A stretch of DNA of 64,000 nt from VAZQ01 sp963785745 (GCA_963785745.1 CAWAWR010000030.1:1-64000), one strand, 5' to 3'. Shown: positions 19,588-27,856, counted from the first letter of the stretch. Made by a program: numbers and translations. The notes: generated from the sequence alone by a model not told the origin.

Positions 19588-20044
19588 CTACCGCAGCCAC
19601 ACTATCAGCCCCAGTCCCACGGCAACCAGCGTCGTAGCGATGAATACGGCGCGAAGTCCAAAACGCGGGGACATCTGACTCCGCCATGGGATAGTTGCAA
19701 TCGCTGCCGACGGCGCTAATAGAAACCACAAACCATAGAACTACACCAACGACTTGCTTGTAGACATGGCTCGGCAACGTCAGTGACCCGCCAAGAAACG
19801 CAAACGGGATTGCGCCCAACGCGAACGGCCAGAGCAGCGACCATGAAAAACAACCGGCCCTGTAGAAGCGAATCGTACCGATGCTTGCAACCAAGATGTT
19901 TAGTATCAATGCCGCTGGCCGCATCGATTCAGGCACGACACCGAAAAGCGCCATTGCTGCCAGATAACCCGACGCCCCGGCATGGCCTACTGATGAGTAC
20001 GGTCGGGCAGCCGCGGAGATTACACACGATGAAGGCAGCATCAT
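19588..20044 (-). CDS. Half-length TauE/SafE-like permease with odd C-terminal span
   Basis: The segment SSVGHAGASGYLAAMALFG, then VPESMRPAALILNILVASIG, RFYRAGCFSWSLLWPFALGA and GGSLTLPSHVYKQVVGVVLW is the N-terminal half of a TauE/SafE sulfite or anion exporter. The second half is absent. With one base corrected the frame continues into SPRFGLRAVFIATTLVAVGL and GLIVWLR, a membrane span of the FSLRTLLI type common in planctomycete proteins, and stops at 19,588. As read, the uncorrected frame ends at 19,514. ATG 20,044 is the likely start. Truncated gene or assembly artefact cannot be separated here. Confidence 0.5.
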
Positions 20045-20085
20045 ACATTCAGACAGCGTACCGCATAGCGGTTGAGTAACAAGTC

Positions 20086-20556
20086 TTGACGGCTCCATTG
20101 GCGGAGTGCGGGGCTTTTCTTTGTACGGAAAGGTTTCCAATTCTCTTGGCTCTTCACAATATCTTCAGCGCGTTCGCCAACGTCGCCAACGGCCAGCGGC
20201 TCGCGACAAGCGACGGCCTCGGCTCGTTCATCGTCAACTATGGCGCCGGCAGCGCAGCTCAATCCGAAATCAAGTCGTGGGCTCCGGCCGGGGCGTTCCC
20301 CGGCGACTACAACGCCAACGGCGTCGTCGACGCGGCCGACTACGTGCTATGGCGAAATGGCGGTCCTCTGCAGAACGAAGTCGATACACCCGGAGTTGTC
20401 AACGCGGGGAACTACGGCGCGTGGCGATCACGATTCGGCAACACCGGCGGCGGATCGGGTGCCAGTGCGAACGCTGCCGTACCGGAACCGGCGACCTGCG
20501 TACTGCTGGTGATTGCGGCGACTGGATTATGTCCTCAGCAGCGCCGGAACGCGTAG
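20086..20556 (+). pseudogene. 3' end of a dockerin/PEP-CTERM secreted protein
   Basis: Only the C-terminal part of a large exported planctomycete protein is present. NIFSAFANVANGQRLATSDG and LGSFIVNYGAGSA are followed by the dockerin-like FPGDYNANGVVDAADYVLWR, GVVNAGNYGAWRSRFGNT and the PEP-CTERM tail VPEPATCVLLVIAATGL ending QQRRNA. No 5' part exists, because the TauE-like gene starts next door on the other strand. The gene seems truncated by rearrangement. A copy of the dispersed element begins three bases after its stop codon. Confidence 0.7.
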
Positions 20557-20559
20557 CGA

Positions 20560-20584
20560 GTGCCATCAACTCGTCACCGCGTGA
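20560..20584 (+). repeat. Copy E of the dispersed element, after a PEP-CTERM stop
   Basis: GTGCCATCAACTCGTCACCG then CGTGA, starting three bases after TAG 20,554-20,556. It is on the sense strand of the gene, as for copies C and D relative to theirs, though one base shorter in the middle. Confidence 0.6.
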
Positions 20585-20850
20585 GCTCTTTCAATAAACC
20601 ATCGTTTTATCGGAAAGACCGCCGAGGGCGCACCTCTGAACGCACGACTTTGTATCTAACTTGAGAGTGTGCTCAATTGCGTACCATTGCGGACCAACGC
20701 AGTCGATGGAGGCTTAATATGCGAGATCGTCTGCCGCCCCTGCACTTGTCTTCGCCGACGTATCTCCGGACGTATCTGAATCCGGTCCTTCGATGTCCTC
20801 AGGAGTCTCCGTCTGTCCCTTCCTCCGCGCATGAAAGAGGCCCGCCCTGC
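20585..20850. other. Intergenic, nothing recognised
   Basis: No supported gene. Open frames here translate low-complexity, arginine-rich products without ribosome sites. Confidence 0.4.
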
Positions 20851-20875
20851 CCCGTTCTTGACGGGACAAGACGGG
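20851..20875. terminator. Hairpin beside the tRNA-like fragment
   Basis: CCCGTTCTTG (20,851-20,860) pairs with CAAGACGGG (20,867-20,875) around a 6-base loop with one bulge. It lies 33 bp downstream of the CCA end of the tRNA-like fragment on the minus strand and could be its terminator. No clear U-run follows. Confidence 0.35.
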
Positions 20876-20907
20876 CCAGAGTGGTCGCCAGTGGTCTCGT
20901 TACCCAG

Positions 20908-20936
20908 TGGAGGCGGCGGGAATCGAACCCGCCGCC
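20908..20936 (-). ncRNA. 3' end of a tmRNA or tRNA (T-arm and acceptor), partial
   Basis: On the minus strand GGCGGGTTCGATTCCCGCC forms a perfect T-arm, followed by the acceptor strand GCCTCCA. The rest is missing: no pairing 5' acceptor strand (GGAGGC-like) occurs within 200 bp, where the PEP-CTERM gene begins. The sequence is closest to tmRNA 3' ends that I know. Integrases often use such 3' ends as attachment sites, so this may be an att remnant. Confidence 0.5.
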
Positions 20937-21078
20937 CTCGAAAATACATCACGTTCAAATCGAACATTGAAACGGCGGACGTATTTCGAGACGAATTTCG
21001 TCGCTCGGTCGAGCGGTCGACGTGCGACAGAGCTATCAGCGGACAGGTGGCACGGTTGAGTTTGTCGACGCAGTCCCC

Positions 21079-21101
21079 CGCGTTGATGAGTTGCTTGGGA
21101 C
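21079..21101 (-). repeat. Copy D of the dispersed element, after a PEP-CTERM stop
   Basis: In the gene sense GTCCCAAGCAACTCATCAAC then GCG, beginning three bases after TAG 21,107-21,105. It is the closest match to copy C (15,528-15,553). Confidence 0.65.
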
Positions 21102-21104
21102 TTA

Positions 21105-21970
21105 CTATGCGGCCCGGCGTCGACGTGAACAGACGCCCGCAGCTGCCAGAACTAGCATCACCAGCGTCGACGGTTCGGGGACGGCCACGCGCAGGTCTTG
21201 GGCCACGTTGATCATCGATCCAGGAATCGGACCGAGGCCCAACAGGGACAAAGCAGCGAGATTGCCCCCGTCGCCATTACGAATCGGTTGGCCTATGGCA
21301 TTGTAATCGGGCCGCGCTGTGCCGGGGTTCAAGCGGGTGGCGCTGTTGATCGAGTAAAAGTCGCCGTGGCCGACGCCTGCACCCCACGCAAAAAACGGAA
21401 TTGTGTAATTCGTTGCCGCCGTGGCAGTGCTGTGGCCAGTTCCCGTGCCGCCGTGATCGGCACTAAGAATAATGGCGGTCCGGCCGGCGAGCGTCCCATC
21501 GCTTTCCACGAGATGAAACGATTGGCCAGCGTGAACATCGATCGTGATCAGCGCCACTGTTCCATGCGGTATCCCCCCATCCGGAACCATGCCCGGCATC
21601 ATCGGTGTCTGCATAATGGAGAAACGTGTAATTGAAATGGTTGGTCGCGAGGTCGGCAAGAAGCTGGTTCTGCATGGTCGCGGTGCTTTCTGGGCCAAAG
21701 AACCTGTCGACCTTGTCGCGTCCGTTGGCGTGCTCGGCACCTGTCGTGGCATTGTAGCTCTGATCGTAGATGATGAACTTGTACTTTGATGCAAACCGAG
21801 CGGTCGACAGCCCCGCGTCGTGGGCCACGTTTAATACAGCGCTCGCTTTGTACCAGTCTGGAGTGGTGAAATTGTGCAGAGTTTCTACGCAGCCTATACT
21901 GACTTCGACGAACGGAGGGCGCAAGCATGGTCCCGTACGTTGGTGATGTGAGGGCGGTATATCCCTGTCT
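21105..21970 (-). CDS. Alkaline-phosphatase-superfamily protein with PEP-CTERM tail (5'-truncated)
   Basis: C-terminal part of a secreted nucleotide-pyrophosphatase/phosphatase-like protein. Visible blocks: GYTALTSPTYGTMLA, LHNFTTPDWYKASAVLNVAH, YKFIIYDQSYNATTGAEHAN, FNYTFLHYADTDDAGHGSGW with metal ligands (YADTDDAGH), and AIILSADHGGTGTGH (the DHGG metal site). The protein ends VAVPEPSTLVMLVLAAAGV and CSRRRRAA. Frame changes near 21,890 and 21,590. The 5' end is lost where the planctomycete sequence gives way to a proteobacterial fragment at about 21,970, so the true start is not in the window. Confidence 0.7.
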
Positions 21971-22000
21971 GCGCGCTGCGTTCGCAAATCGACACTCCCC
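21965..22000. other. Junction between planctomycete and proteobacterial DNA
   Basis: To the left, the minus-strand frame still reads as phosphatase. To the right, the plus strand enters a lipoprotein-type efflux adaptor a few residues before its lipobox. Neither gene is complete at the join, and there is no insertion-sequence end, direct repeat or tRNA. This is best explained as an assembly chimera. Confidence 0.65.
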
Positions 22001-22498
22001 ATGATGCTTGCCGCATGTTCGCAGCAAGCTGAAACCGCCGCACCGGAGGCGCGCCCCGTGCGGACCATCACGGTCGAGAAGCGCGCCGCCGGCGTCCCCG
22101 TTACATTGACCGGCCGCATTGAAGCCGAGGACGAGGTCGCACGATCATTCCGAATTGCCGGCCGACTTCTGCAAAGCGACCTCAAGGTTGGTGATCGCGT
22201 CGAAGCCGACCAGTTGATTGCGCGGCTCGAATCCCAAAACGAGCAAAATGCCCTGCGGGCCGCAAACGCGAACTTGGCGGCCGCCCAAGCGCAATTGACA
22301 CAGGCGCGAAATCACTATGAGCGGCAGGAAACGTTGCTCGCGCAGGGGTGGACAACGCGTGCGAACTACGATCAGGCCAAGAAGGCGCTGACGACCGCGC
22401 AATCACAAGTCGAGGCCGCCGAGGCGCAACTCAAAACCGCCCATGACCTTGTCAGCTTCACGGAGATCAGGGCCGATTTTCCAGGAAAAAACGTTTAG
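22001..22498 (+). pseudogene. RND efflux membrane-fusion protein fragment
   Basis: N-terminal third of a periplasmic adaptor of an RND pump. A lipobox MMLAACS begins the open part, with most of the signal peptide lost at the junction. ARPVRTITVEKRAAGVPVTL follows, then GRIEAEDEVARSFRIAGRL and DLKVGDRVEADQLIARLES, and a coiled-coil hairpin rich in Ala, Gln and Glu (ANLAAAQAQLTQARNHYERQ). The reading breaks at VSFTEIRADFPGKNV, where the family would continue into a barrel domain; the DNA after about 22,480 is unrelated. Truncated at both ends. Confidence 0.8.
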
Positions 22499-22614
22499 GC
22501 ATTAGATTTTGCCTTAAGGCCTCGCCGCCCGGCGCGAAATCTACAGGCCGCTGCAGGCCCTTGCTGAAATGCTACACAGGCCGGCACGGCGGCAATCCTG
22601 AAGGTCACTTTCTC

Positions 22615-23345
22615 ATGACGAGAATCGGCACCCGGGCGGAGGTCTGGTTTTCCAACGTGGTCGCGTCGTTCGCGCGCTACATCGCCGAGCGAGCGCTGCC
22701 ACAGTCCGTTCCGATGCTGATGCGGCAAGAGGCCGTCGTCAACTCGTTCAATTTCGCCAAAGACAATATGAAAGAGGCCTATTCGTTTCTGGATCGCTTT
22801 GAAGGCCTCGGTCTGTCGATCCAAGAGGCGAAGCGGCGGTTTGCAACCCGCACATTCGTCATGGAGTTCGGGGTCTACAAAGGCGGCATGATCAACCACC
22901 AAGCCAAGAAATTTCCCGAACTGAACTTTGTCGGCTTCGACAGTTTTGAAGGCTTGCGGGAAAACTGGCACGGCATGGCGCCGGAAAAAACCTTCGATCT
23001 CGGCGGCAAGCTGCCGAGGGTTCGACGCAATGTTACGCTGGTAAAGGGATGGTTCGCCAGTCAGCACCGTGCTGGAAAGCGGAAAATCCTGGCGCCGGCA
23101 TCCCGCTTCTTGTGCATGTCGATTGCGACACCTACGACGCAACGGTCGACGTGCTGGAATTCTGTTCCGGTTACGTCGAGCATGGCCTGGTCCTCCACTT
23201 CGACGATTACTTCGGCTTTCCCAATTGGCGAACTGGCGGCTTCAAGGCGCTGACGGAAATATCGGAACGCCGGCTATGGCGCCTGACCTACCTGTCCTAT
23301 GGAACCAAAGAGGTGGCGGTGCTGGCCGAAAAGTCTGCCGGCTGA
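22615..23345 (+). CDS. Class I SAM-dependent methyltransferase, TylF-like (two frameshifts)
   Basis: About 243 residues. The SAM-binding motif FVMEFGVYKGGMINHQAKKF and FVGFDSFEGLRENWHG are typical of TylF/MycF-like O-methyltransferases. VHVDCDTYDATVDVLEF and LVLHFDDYFGFPNWRTGG supply the likely metal-binding acids. Frame changes near 23,059 and 23,088 separate the two halves, which otherwise join correctly. Start ATG 22,615 gives MTRIGTRAEVWFSNVV. It stands alone between the truncated adaptor and a convergent amidohydrolase gene. Substrate unknown. Confidence 0.8.
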
Positions 23346-23428
23346 CGGGCGATCATATACGCGTTGACGTTTCGCCCTAGCTGACGCGGGGCGATGCCAG
23401 CGTTCGCGTTGCGGTCGCCTCCCGCCCC

Positions 23429-24676
23429 CTACGCCGCCACGCCCCTCGCCTTCAGCCGCGCCTTCTTCTCCGGCGAAATCAGCGTGTCGAGCTTGAACAG
23501 CTTGCGCGCGCTTTCGCCCAGGATGTTCTTCTTCGCCTGCAGCGAGAGGAACGGCAGGTCGTAGATCGTCGACGGCAGGTCCATGTCCCAGTGCGGATAG
23601 TCCGAGGCATAGAGCAGCTGCGTGTCGGCGCTGATCATCTTGAACGTCTCTTCCAGCATCGAGTGATTGTTGATCATCTCCATCGGCTGCGAGGTGTAGT
23701 ACATCTCGCGCATGTAGTCGCTCGGCAGGCGCTTGAGCGTCGGCGCCTCCGACGAGCGCATCATGTATTCGTTGTCGAGGCGCTGCATCACGAACGGCAC
23801 CCAGGCGAGCCCGCTCTCGATCCAGATCGACTTCAGCCCGGGGAAGCGCTCCGGAATTCCGTTCACCACCCAGTTGGTCATGTGCAGGATGTTGAACCAC
23901 GAGAAGCCCAGCGCATGGATCGCGATGAACTTGTTCGAGATGTTCATGCTCTGATCGCCCCAATTCGTCGCCGAATGGAAGCCGATCGGCAGCCCGCGCT
24001 CTTCGAGCGCGCGGTAGAGCTTCATGTAGCAATTGTCGTAGAGCGGCTTGTAGCGCGCCGTGGTGACCAGGAAGCCGATCACGCCTTTGCGGTCTGAGAA
24101 GTCCTCGACCATCTTCAGCGCCGCCTCCGGATCGTTCATCGGCAGATAGAGCATGGACACCATGCGTGGCTCTTCCGCCAGGATGCGCTCGGTGAGCCAG
24201 CGGTTATAGGCGCGCGCGTATTGCACCTCGACCTGGATCACCGGATTGAGCCCGAGCCCCAGCATCGGCGTCGGGAAGATGCAGGCGACGTCGACGCCGA
24301 TCGAGTCCATCCATTTGCGGGTCAGCCCGATGTCGCGGTGCGGCGCTCCCGGCGCCTGCTCGGAAGCACGATGCTGGTAGCGCGTGATGCGTCCGGCCAT
24401 CTCCTGATAGCCGCCAGTCGAGCGCGGATGCAGCGTCTGCCCCTTCGAGAATTTGAAATTGTCGCGCATCACCGGATCGTCGATGTAGTCGAAGATCTCC
24501 TTGTAGGAGCCGGTCTCGTAGTGATGCGAATCGACGTCGATGATCATGAAATCTTCGTACTTGCGATCCTCGGCCTGCTGCTGCGCGTGCGACAGCAGGC
24601 GGCGGGTATCGAATTGTTCCGCATTGGGATCGCGGACGATCGGCGTCATCAGGTTCATGGGATTCTTCCCCAGCAT
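23429..24676 (-). CDS. Amidohydrolase-2 family metal-dependent hydrolase
   Basis: TIM-barrel hydrolase or decarboxylase of 415 residues. The metal-binding start of the barrel is IIDVDSHHYE (about 45-54). Further blocks are HRDIGLTRKWMDSIGVDVAC, IFPTPMLGLG, PIGFHSATNWGDQSMN with the conserved His, ESGLAWVPFVMQRLDNEY, and YASDYPHWDMD near residue 350 with the catalytic Asp. Related proteins act on aromatic carboxylates, but the substrate is not readable. It is the third gene of a minus-strand run that begins with the Rieske protein at 25,403. Confidence 0.88.
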   Translation of the reverse strand: MLGKNPMNLMTPIVRDPNAEQFDTRRLLSHAQQQAEDRKYEDFMIIDVDSHHYETGSYKEIFDYIDDPVMRDNFKFSKGQTLHPRSTGGYQEMAGRITRYQHRASEQAPGAPHRDIGLTRKWMDSIGVDVACIFPTPMLGLGLNPVIQVEVQYARAYNRWLTERILAEEPRMVSMLYLPMNDPEAALKMVEDFSDRKGVIGFLVTTARYKPLYDNCYMKLYRALEERGLPIGFHSATNWGDQSMNISNKFIAIHALGFSWFNILHMTNWVVNGIPERFPGLKSIWIESGLAWVPFVMQRLDNEYMMRSSEAPTLKRLPSDYMREMYYTSQPMEMINNHSMLEETFKMISADTQLLYASDYPHWDMDLPSTIYDLPFLSLQAKKNILGESARKLFKLDTLISPEKKARLKARGVAA

Positions 24677-24712
24677 TGGAGCGCCGCACGCGGGCGGCCT
24701 GTCGGTGAATCT

Positions 24713-25048
24713 CTAGGATTGCGGCGCGTCGACCCTCTGATGCGGGGCAATGCAATTGCCGGACATCGCCTGCCACATGGCGAGCTCGAACATCTGCACG
24801 TTCAGCGCATGCAGAAGATCGGTGACGGTGACCATCGTTTCGGTGACGGTGAGGCCGCCGCCGCCGGTCGGCAGGGGCTTGCGCATGCCGTTTTCCGCCT
24901 TGGCGGCGTAGAGCCGCACCACATTGACGATCAGGGCGCGCAACTCAGCGTCCGGAATGCGGTCGGGATCGCTGACGGCCGCGCCGAGCACTTCGGCCGC
25001 GTGCGCCAGCGCTTCGGCCGGGCGATCGAGAACCTCAGATGACGACAT
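24713..25048 (-). CDS. Conserved hypothetical protein, 111 aa
   Basis: Soluble, helical, Ala-rich protein. MSSSEVLDRPAEALAHAAEV opens it; a central GGGGLTVTETMVTVTDLLHA and MFELAMWQAMSGNC follow. The ATG at 25,048 overlaps the end of the Rieske gene by 14 bases, so the two are co-transcribed and probably coupled. It lies 36 bp before the amidohydrolase. I recognise no family; it may be an accessory subunit of the amidohydrolase/Rieske group. Confidence 0.7.
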   Translation of the reverse strand: MSSSEVLDRPAEALAHAAEVLGAAVSDPDRIPDAELRALIVNVVRLYAAKAENGMRKPLPTGGGGLTVTETMVTVTDLLHALNVQMFELAMWQAMSGNCIAPHQRVDAPQS

Positions 25049-25403
25049 AGACGCCTCCTTCGCGCTGAACCACCTCGTGGCGCTTCAGCCGCAGCTTCGG
25101 ATCAGGCGCGCATTCGCCGGTCTTCAATTTGTATTCCCAGCCGTGCCAGGGGCAGATGATGTGCGGATCGTCTTCATCGTAGGTCTGCGCCACGAACGAC
25201 TTGTCCTCCGCATAGATGTCGACGACCTTGCCCCGGATGATGCCCTCGCAGGCCGGGCCGCCCTGATGCAGGCAATGATTCCGGTAAGCGTAGAACGCGC
25301 CGTCATGGCGATAGACGCCAACCTCGATCCGGTCCTGGCGGATGATGCGGACGTCCCCGTCCTTCATCTCGATTTCATTACAGACGAAGACTTGCTGCGC
25401 CAT
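25035..25403 (-). CDS. Rieske [2Fe-2S] ferredoxin-like protein
   Basis: 122 residues, a stand-alone Rieske domain. Cluster ligands are C-L-H in NHCLHQGGPACEG and C-P-W-H in IICPWHGWEYKLKTG. The start MAQQVFVCNEIEMKDGD is chosen at 25,403; the longer upstream frame has no family resemblance. Single-domain Rieske proteins donate electrons to ring-hydroxylating or related oxygenases. None is seen next to it, only the small hypothetical protein and the amidohydrolase downstream. Confidence 0.88.
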   Translation of the reverse strand: MAQQVFVCNEIEMKDGDVRIIRQDRIEVGVYRHDGAFYAYRNHCLHQGGPACEGIIRGKVVDIYAEDKSFVAQTYDEDDPHIICPWHGWEYKLKTGECAPDPKLRLKRHEVVQREGGVYVVI

Positions 25404-25504
25404 CCTTCCCGGGCTCCTTTTGCTTTGACCACGATTTGGAACCACTCTAGCCCATAAATGCCGGAAGACTAAAGCTGGCCGGTCAAGGCTGCCCCCCGGG
25501 ATTG

Positions 25505-26767
25505 TCAGGGCAGTTTTCCCTCGAAAACCGCGGTGCCGTCCGGCAAATGCACGCGCTCGATCAAGTCGGGGCCGTCGAAGTCGAGGGTGAGATAGCCGTG
25601 CGGCCCGAACTTCTGTTCCTCGCCCGGCACCAGCGGATTGGGGCCGTCGAGCACCAGGCAGGACGGAGCCTCCGAGCTCGCCGCGAGCCGTTTCCAGGCA
25701 ATTCCGCTGAGGCTGCGCTCGGTCTGAGCGTGCGTCACCATGAGCTTGCGCGGCGCGGGGATGCCGCCGTGGCCGACGCAGCGGCCGAACAGCCCGAAGT
25801 CCGCATGCCGGTCGTAGATGATGCACTGGTGCTCATGGCCCCAGTACCAGGCAGTGATCGCCTGCTGCTGGAACAGGTCGGCGAGCGCGGTCTGCAACGC
25901 GGGCCCCTGGTCGCCGAGCCCCGAGAACGGCTGATGATGTGAGAACAGGATCACCTTGCGCGGCCCGGCGTTCTGCACGATCGATTTCAGCCATGCGACC
26001 TGCTGGGCGTCGAGCGCGTGATCGGTGTGGGCGGTGTCGAGCCCGGCCAGCAGCCAGTGGGTGTTCTGCAGGGCGAAGTAACTCGAAGGCTGTCTGAACG
26101 TCGGCAGGATGTCGTCGAAATAGCCGAAGCCGCCCGAGTACATTTCATGATTGCCGTTGAGCGCGCGGCTGAGCTTGGCCGCACGCGTTGGCCAGGCGTC
26201 GAGGAAACGCTCCTTTACCTCTCGCTTGGTGCCGGAATAGTAAATGTCGCCGAGATGCAGCAGCAGCTCGTAGCCGCCGGCCCGCGTGATGGACGCCGCG
26301 GACACCGGCGCGCCGTAGAGGTTGGTGCCCCAGTCACTGAGCAGCGCGACGCGGCCGCGGTCTGCCAGTGTCCCGACGTTCTGATCGGGCGGCCGCACGA
26401 TCGGATGCCACTGGCTTTGGCTGATACGGTCGAACAGGCTACGGAACCAGCCCCAGATGTCGCCGCCGGTAGGGCCGGTGCCGAACTTGGCTTCGAGGCC
26501 GCCCGGCGGCAGCGCCGGTCCGGCGTCGCCTTCCTCAGCGATGAGGCTCTGCAGCATCGACGTGTCGCGGTCTTGCACCGTGATCAGCACGTCCGAGCTG
26601 GTCCTGGCGGTCTCTTCCCGCAGCTTTTCGACGATGCGATTGTAGCGTGCGATATCTTCCGGCCGCGCCGGACCGGTCGCGGCCTCCAGCCCTGACAACT
26701 CGGCGCGGAGTAGCGTGCGCAGCGTGACGACCAGCACCGGATCGCTTTTGGACAAGGGATCAGCCAC
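25505..26767 (-). CDS. Calcineurin-like metallophosphoesterase
   Basis: About 420 residues. The two-metal site is visible as LLSDWGTNLYG, LLLHLGDIYYSGTKRE, RALNGNHEMYSGGFGYFDD, VILFSHHQPFSG and WYWGHEHQCIIYD. The N-terminal 130 residues are a helical extension (TLRTLLRAELSGLEAATGP). A GTG start at 26,767 is preferred because GGAGGG sits eight bases upstream and the product begins MADPLSKSDPV. Cytosolic, with no signal peptide. Substrate unknown. Confidence 0.88.
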   Translation of the reverse strand: MADPLSKSDPVLVVTLRTLLRAELSGLEAATGPARPEDIARYNRIVEKLREETARTSSDVLITVQDRDTSMLQSLIAEEGDAGPALPPGGLEAKFGTGPTGGDIWGWFRSLFDRISQSQWHPIVRPPDQNVGTLADRGRVALLSDWGTNLYGAPVSAASITRAGGYELLLHLGDIYYSGTKREVKERFLDAWPTRAAKLSRALNGNHEMYSGGFGYFDDILPTFRQPSSYFALQNTHWLLAGLDTAHTDHALDAQQVAWLKSIVQNAGPRKVILFSHHQPFSGLGDQGPALQTALADLFQQQAITAWYWGHEHQCIIYDRHADFGLFGRCVGHGGIPAPRKLMVTHAQTERSLSGIAWKRLAASSEAPSCLVLDGPNPLVPGEEQKFGPHGYLTLDFDGPDLIERVHLPDGTAVFEGKLP

Positions 26768-26845
26768 GACCTTCCCTCCACGGTTCGCCTGACGGCAAGA
26801 TCCGCCGCTCGGCCGGGTCAGGAACAATCATAGGTCGTATTCGCG

Positions 26846-26868
26846 GCCCGCTCCAGGATAGAGCGGGC
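26846..26868. terminator. GC hairpin between phosphoesterase and SRPBCC array
   Basis: GCCCGCTC (26,846-26,853) and GAGCGGGC (26,861-26,868) form an 8-bp perfect stem with a 7-base loop. It lies 30 bp past the 3'-most SRPBCC gene in genome order. No T-run follows on either strand, so termination is only likely. Confidence 0.4.
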
Positions 26869-26897
26869 GCTGCACTGTGGAGCGAGAAGAATCGCCC

Positions 26898-27362
26898 TCA
26901 CGTCTCCAAATGATCGTCGAGACGATCGAAGCAGCTGGTCCAGCCGCCGCGATGTCCGTCGAGCTCACCGGCCGACTGGAACGGTGTCTGGCGAAAGGTC
27001 ATCAGCGTCTTCGCGCCTTGTTCGGCGAAGGTAATAGTCACCACGGTTTCAAGGCCGCGCTCGCCCTCTTCCTCCCAGGCGAAGGTGAAGACCAGTCGTT
27101 CGGGCGGGACAATCTCGCGATAGACGCCGCCCACCCAAAGGTCGTTGCCGGTTTCCGGGGAGCGCAGGCAGCTGCGCCAACGCCCGCCGGGCCGCACGTC
27201 CATCGCGATCTCCCGGGCCGGATGGTGCCGCGGACCGAACCATTTCCGGATGTGCTCCGGGTTGGTCCACGCCGTGAACACAAGCTCGCGCGGCGCATTG
27301 AACACGCGCTCGATCAGAAGCTCGCGTCCGGCCGATCGTCCGGCATCAGCGATGACCACCAT
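26898..27362 (-). CDS. SRPBCC/AHSA1-type protein 1
   Basis: 154 residues, START-like fold (activator of Hsp90 ATPase type). ERVFNAPRELVFTAWTNPEH and WFGPR open the fold; MDVRPGGRWRSCLRSPETGN, GGVYREIVPPERLVFTFAW and a C-terminal amphipathic helix (GGWTSCFDRLDDHL) complete it. Members bind small hydrophobic ligands; many are regulated by an adjacent ArsR protein, which here stands at the head of the array (32,492). Confidence 0.88.
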   Translation of the reverse strand: MVVIADAGRSAGRELLIERVFNAPRELVFTAWTNPEHIRKWFGPRHHPAREIAMDVRPGGRWRSCLRSPETGNDLWVGGVYREIVPPERLVFTFAWEEEGERGLETVVTITFAEQGAKTLMTFRQTPFQSAGELDGHRGGWTSCFDRLDDHLET

Positions 27363-27382
27363 GTTTCTCCTCGGCTATCCCG

Positions 27383-27856
27383 TCACCGTCCTTCGACCAG
27401 CTCCGCAAGCTTCTCGAGGCTCTGGGTCCAGCCCGCCTGCATGCCCGCCAGCATCTGCGGTGCGATCGGCGCGATGCCGACGGCGCGCGACAGCACGGTG
27501 ACCTTGGTCTTGCCGCCGACGTCCTCGAAGGTGATGACGTTGTGCCCTTCGACCAACGGCTTGCCGTCGGTGTCCCTTGCCACCGACGTGAACACAAGCC
27601 GGTGGGGCGGGACAATCTCCTCGAAGGTGCCGGTCATGGGATAGATCGTGCCGTCTGGTCCGCGCATGTCGATGCGGATCGCGCCGCCCGCCCGCAGGTC
27701 GAGCTCGCACACCGGATTGGTGAAGCTCTTGGGGCCCCACCACTGCGCCATGTGCCTGGGGTCGGTCCACGCCGTCCAGACCAGTTCGACCGGCGCATCG
27801 AAGACACGGATGAGGCTGACTTCACGACGTGCAGGAGCGTCGGTCTGAGCATTCAT
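27383..27856 (-). CDS. SRPBCC/AHSA1-type protein 2
   Basis: 157 residues. IRVFDAPVELVWTAWTDPRH and MAQWWGPKSFTNPVCELD give the family N-terminus. RAGGAIRIDMRGPDGTIYPM, GTFEEIVPPHRLVFTSVAR and the last helix TQSLEKLAELVEGR complete the fold. It lies 20 bp from protein 1 and 14 bp from the SRPBCC gene upstream, so these are co-transcribed. Confidence 0.88.
   Translation of the reverse strand: MNAQTDAPARREVSLIRVFDAPVELVWTAWTDPRHMAQWWGPKSFTNPVCELDLRAGGAIRIDMRGPDGTIYPMTGTFEEIVPPHRLVFTSVARDTDGKPLVEGHNVITFEDVGGKTKVTVLSRAVGIAPIAPQMLAGMQAGWTQSLEKLAELVEGR

Noticed and set aside
20656..20967. Minus-strand ORF with MYFRGRRVRFPPPPLGNE
   Set aside because: The GRRVRFPPPPL stretch is the translation of a tRNA/tmRNA T-arm and acceptor end, a well-known false protein; the RNA fragment explains it.
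21965..22600. Horizontal transfer of a planctomycete island into an alphaproteobacterium
   Set aside because: No integrase or transposase at the seam, genes cut on both sides, and consensus quality changes there; assembly chimera preferred.
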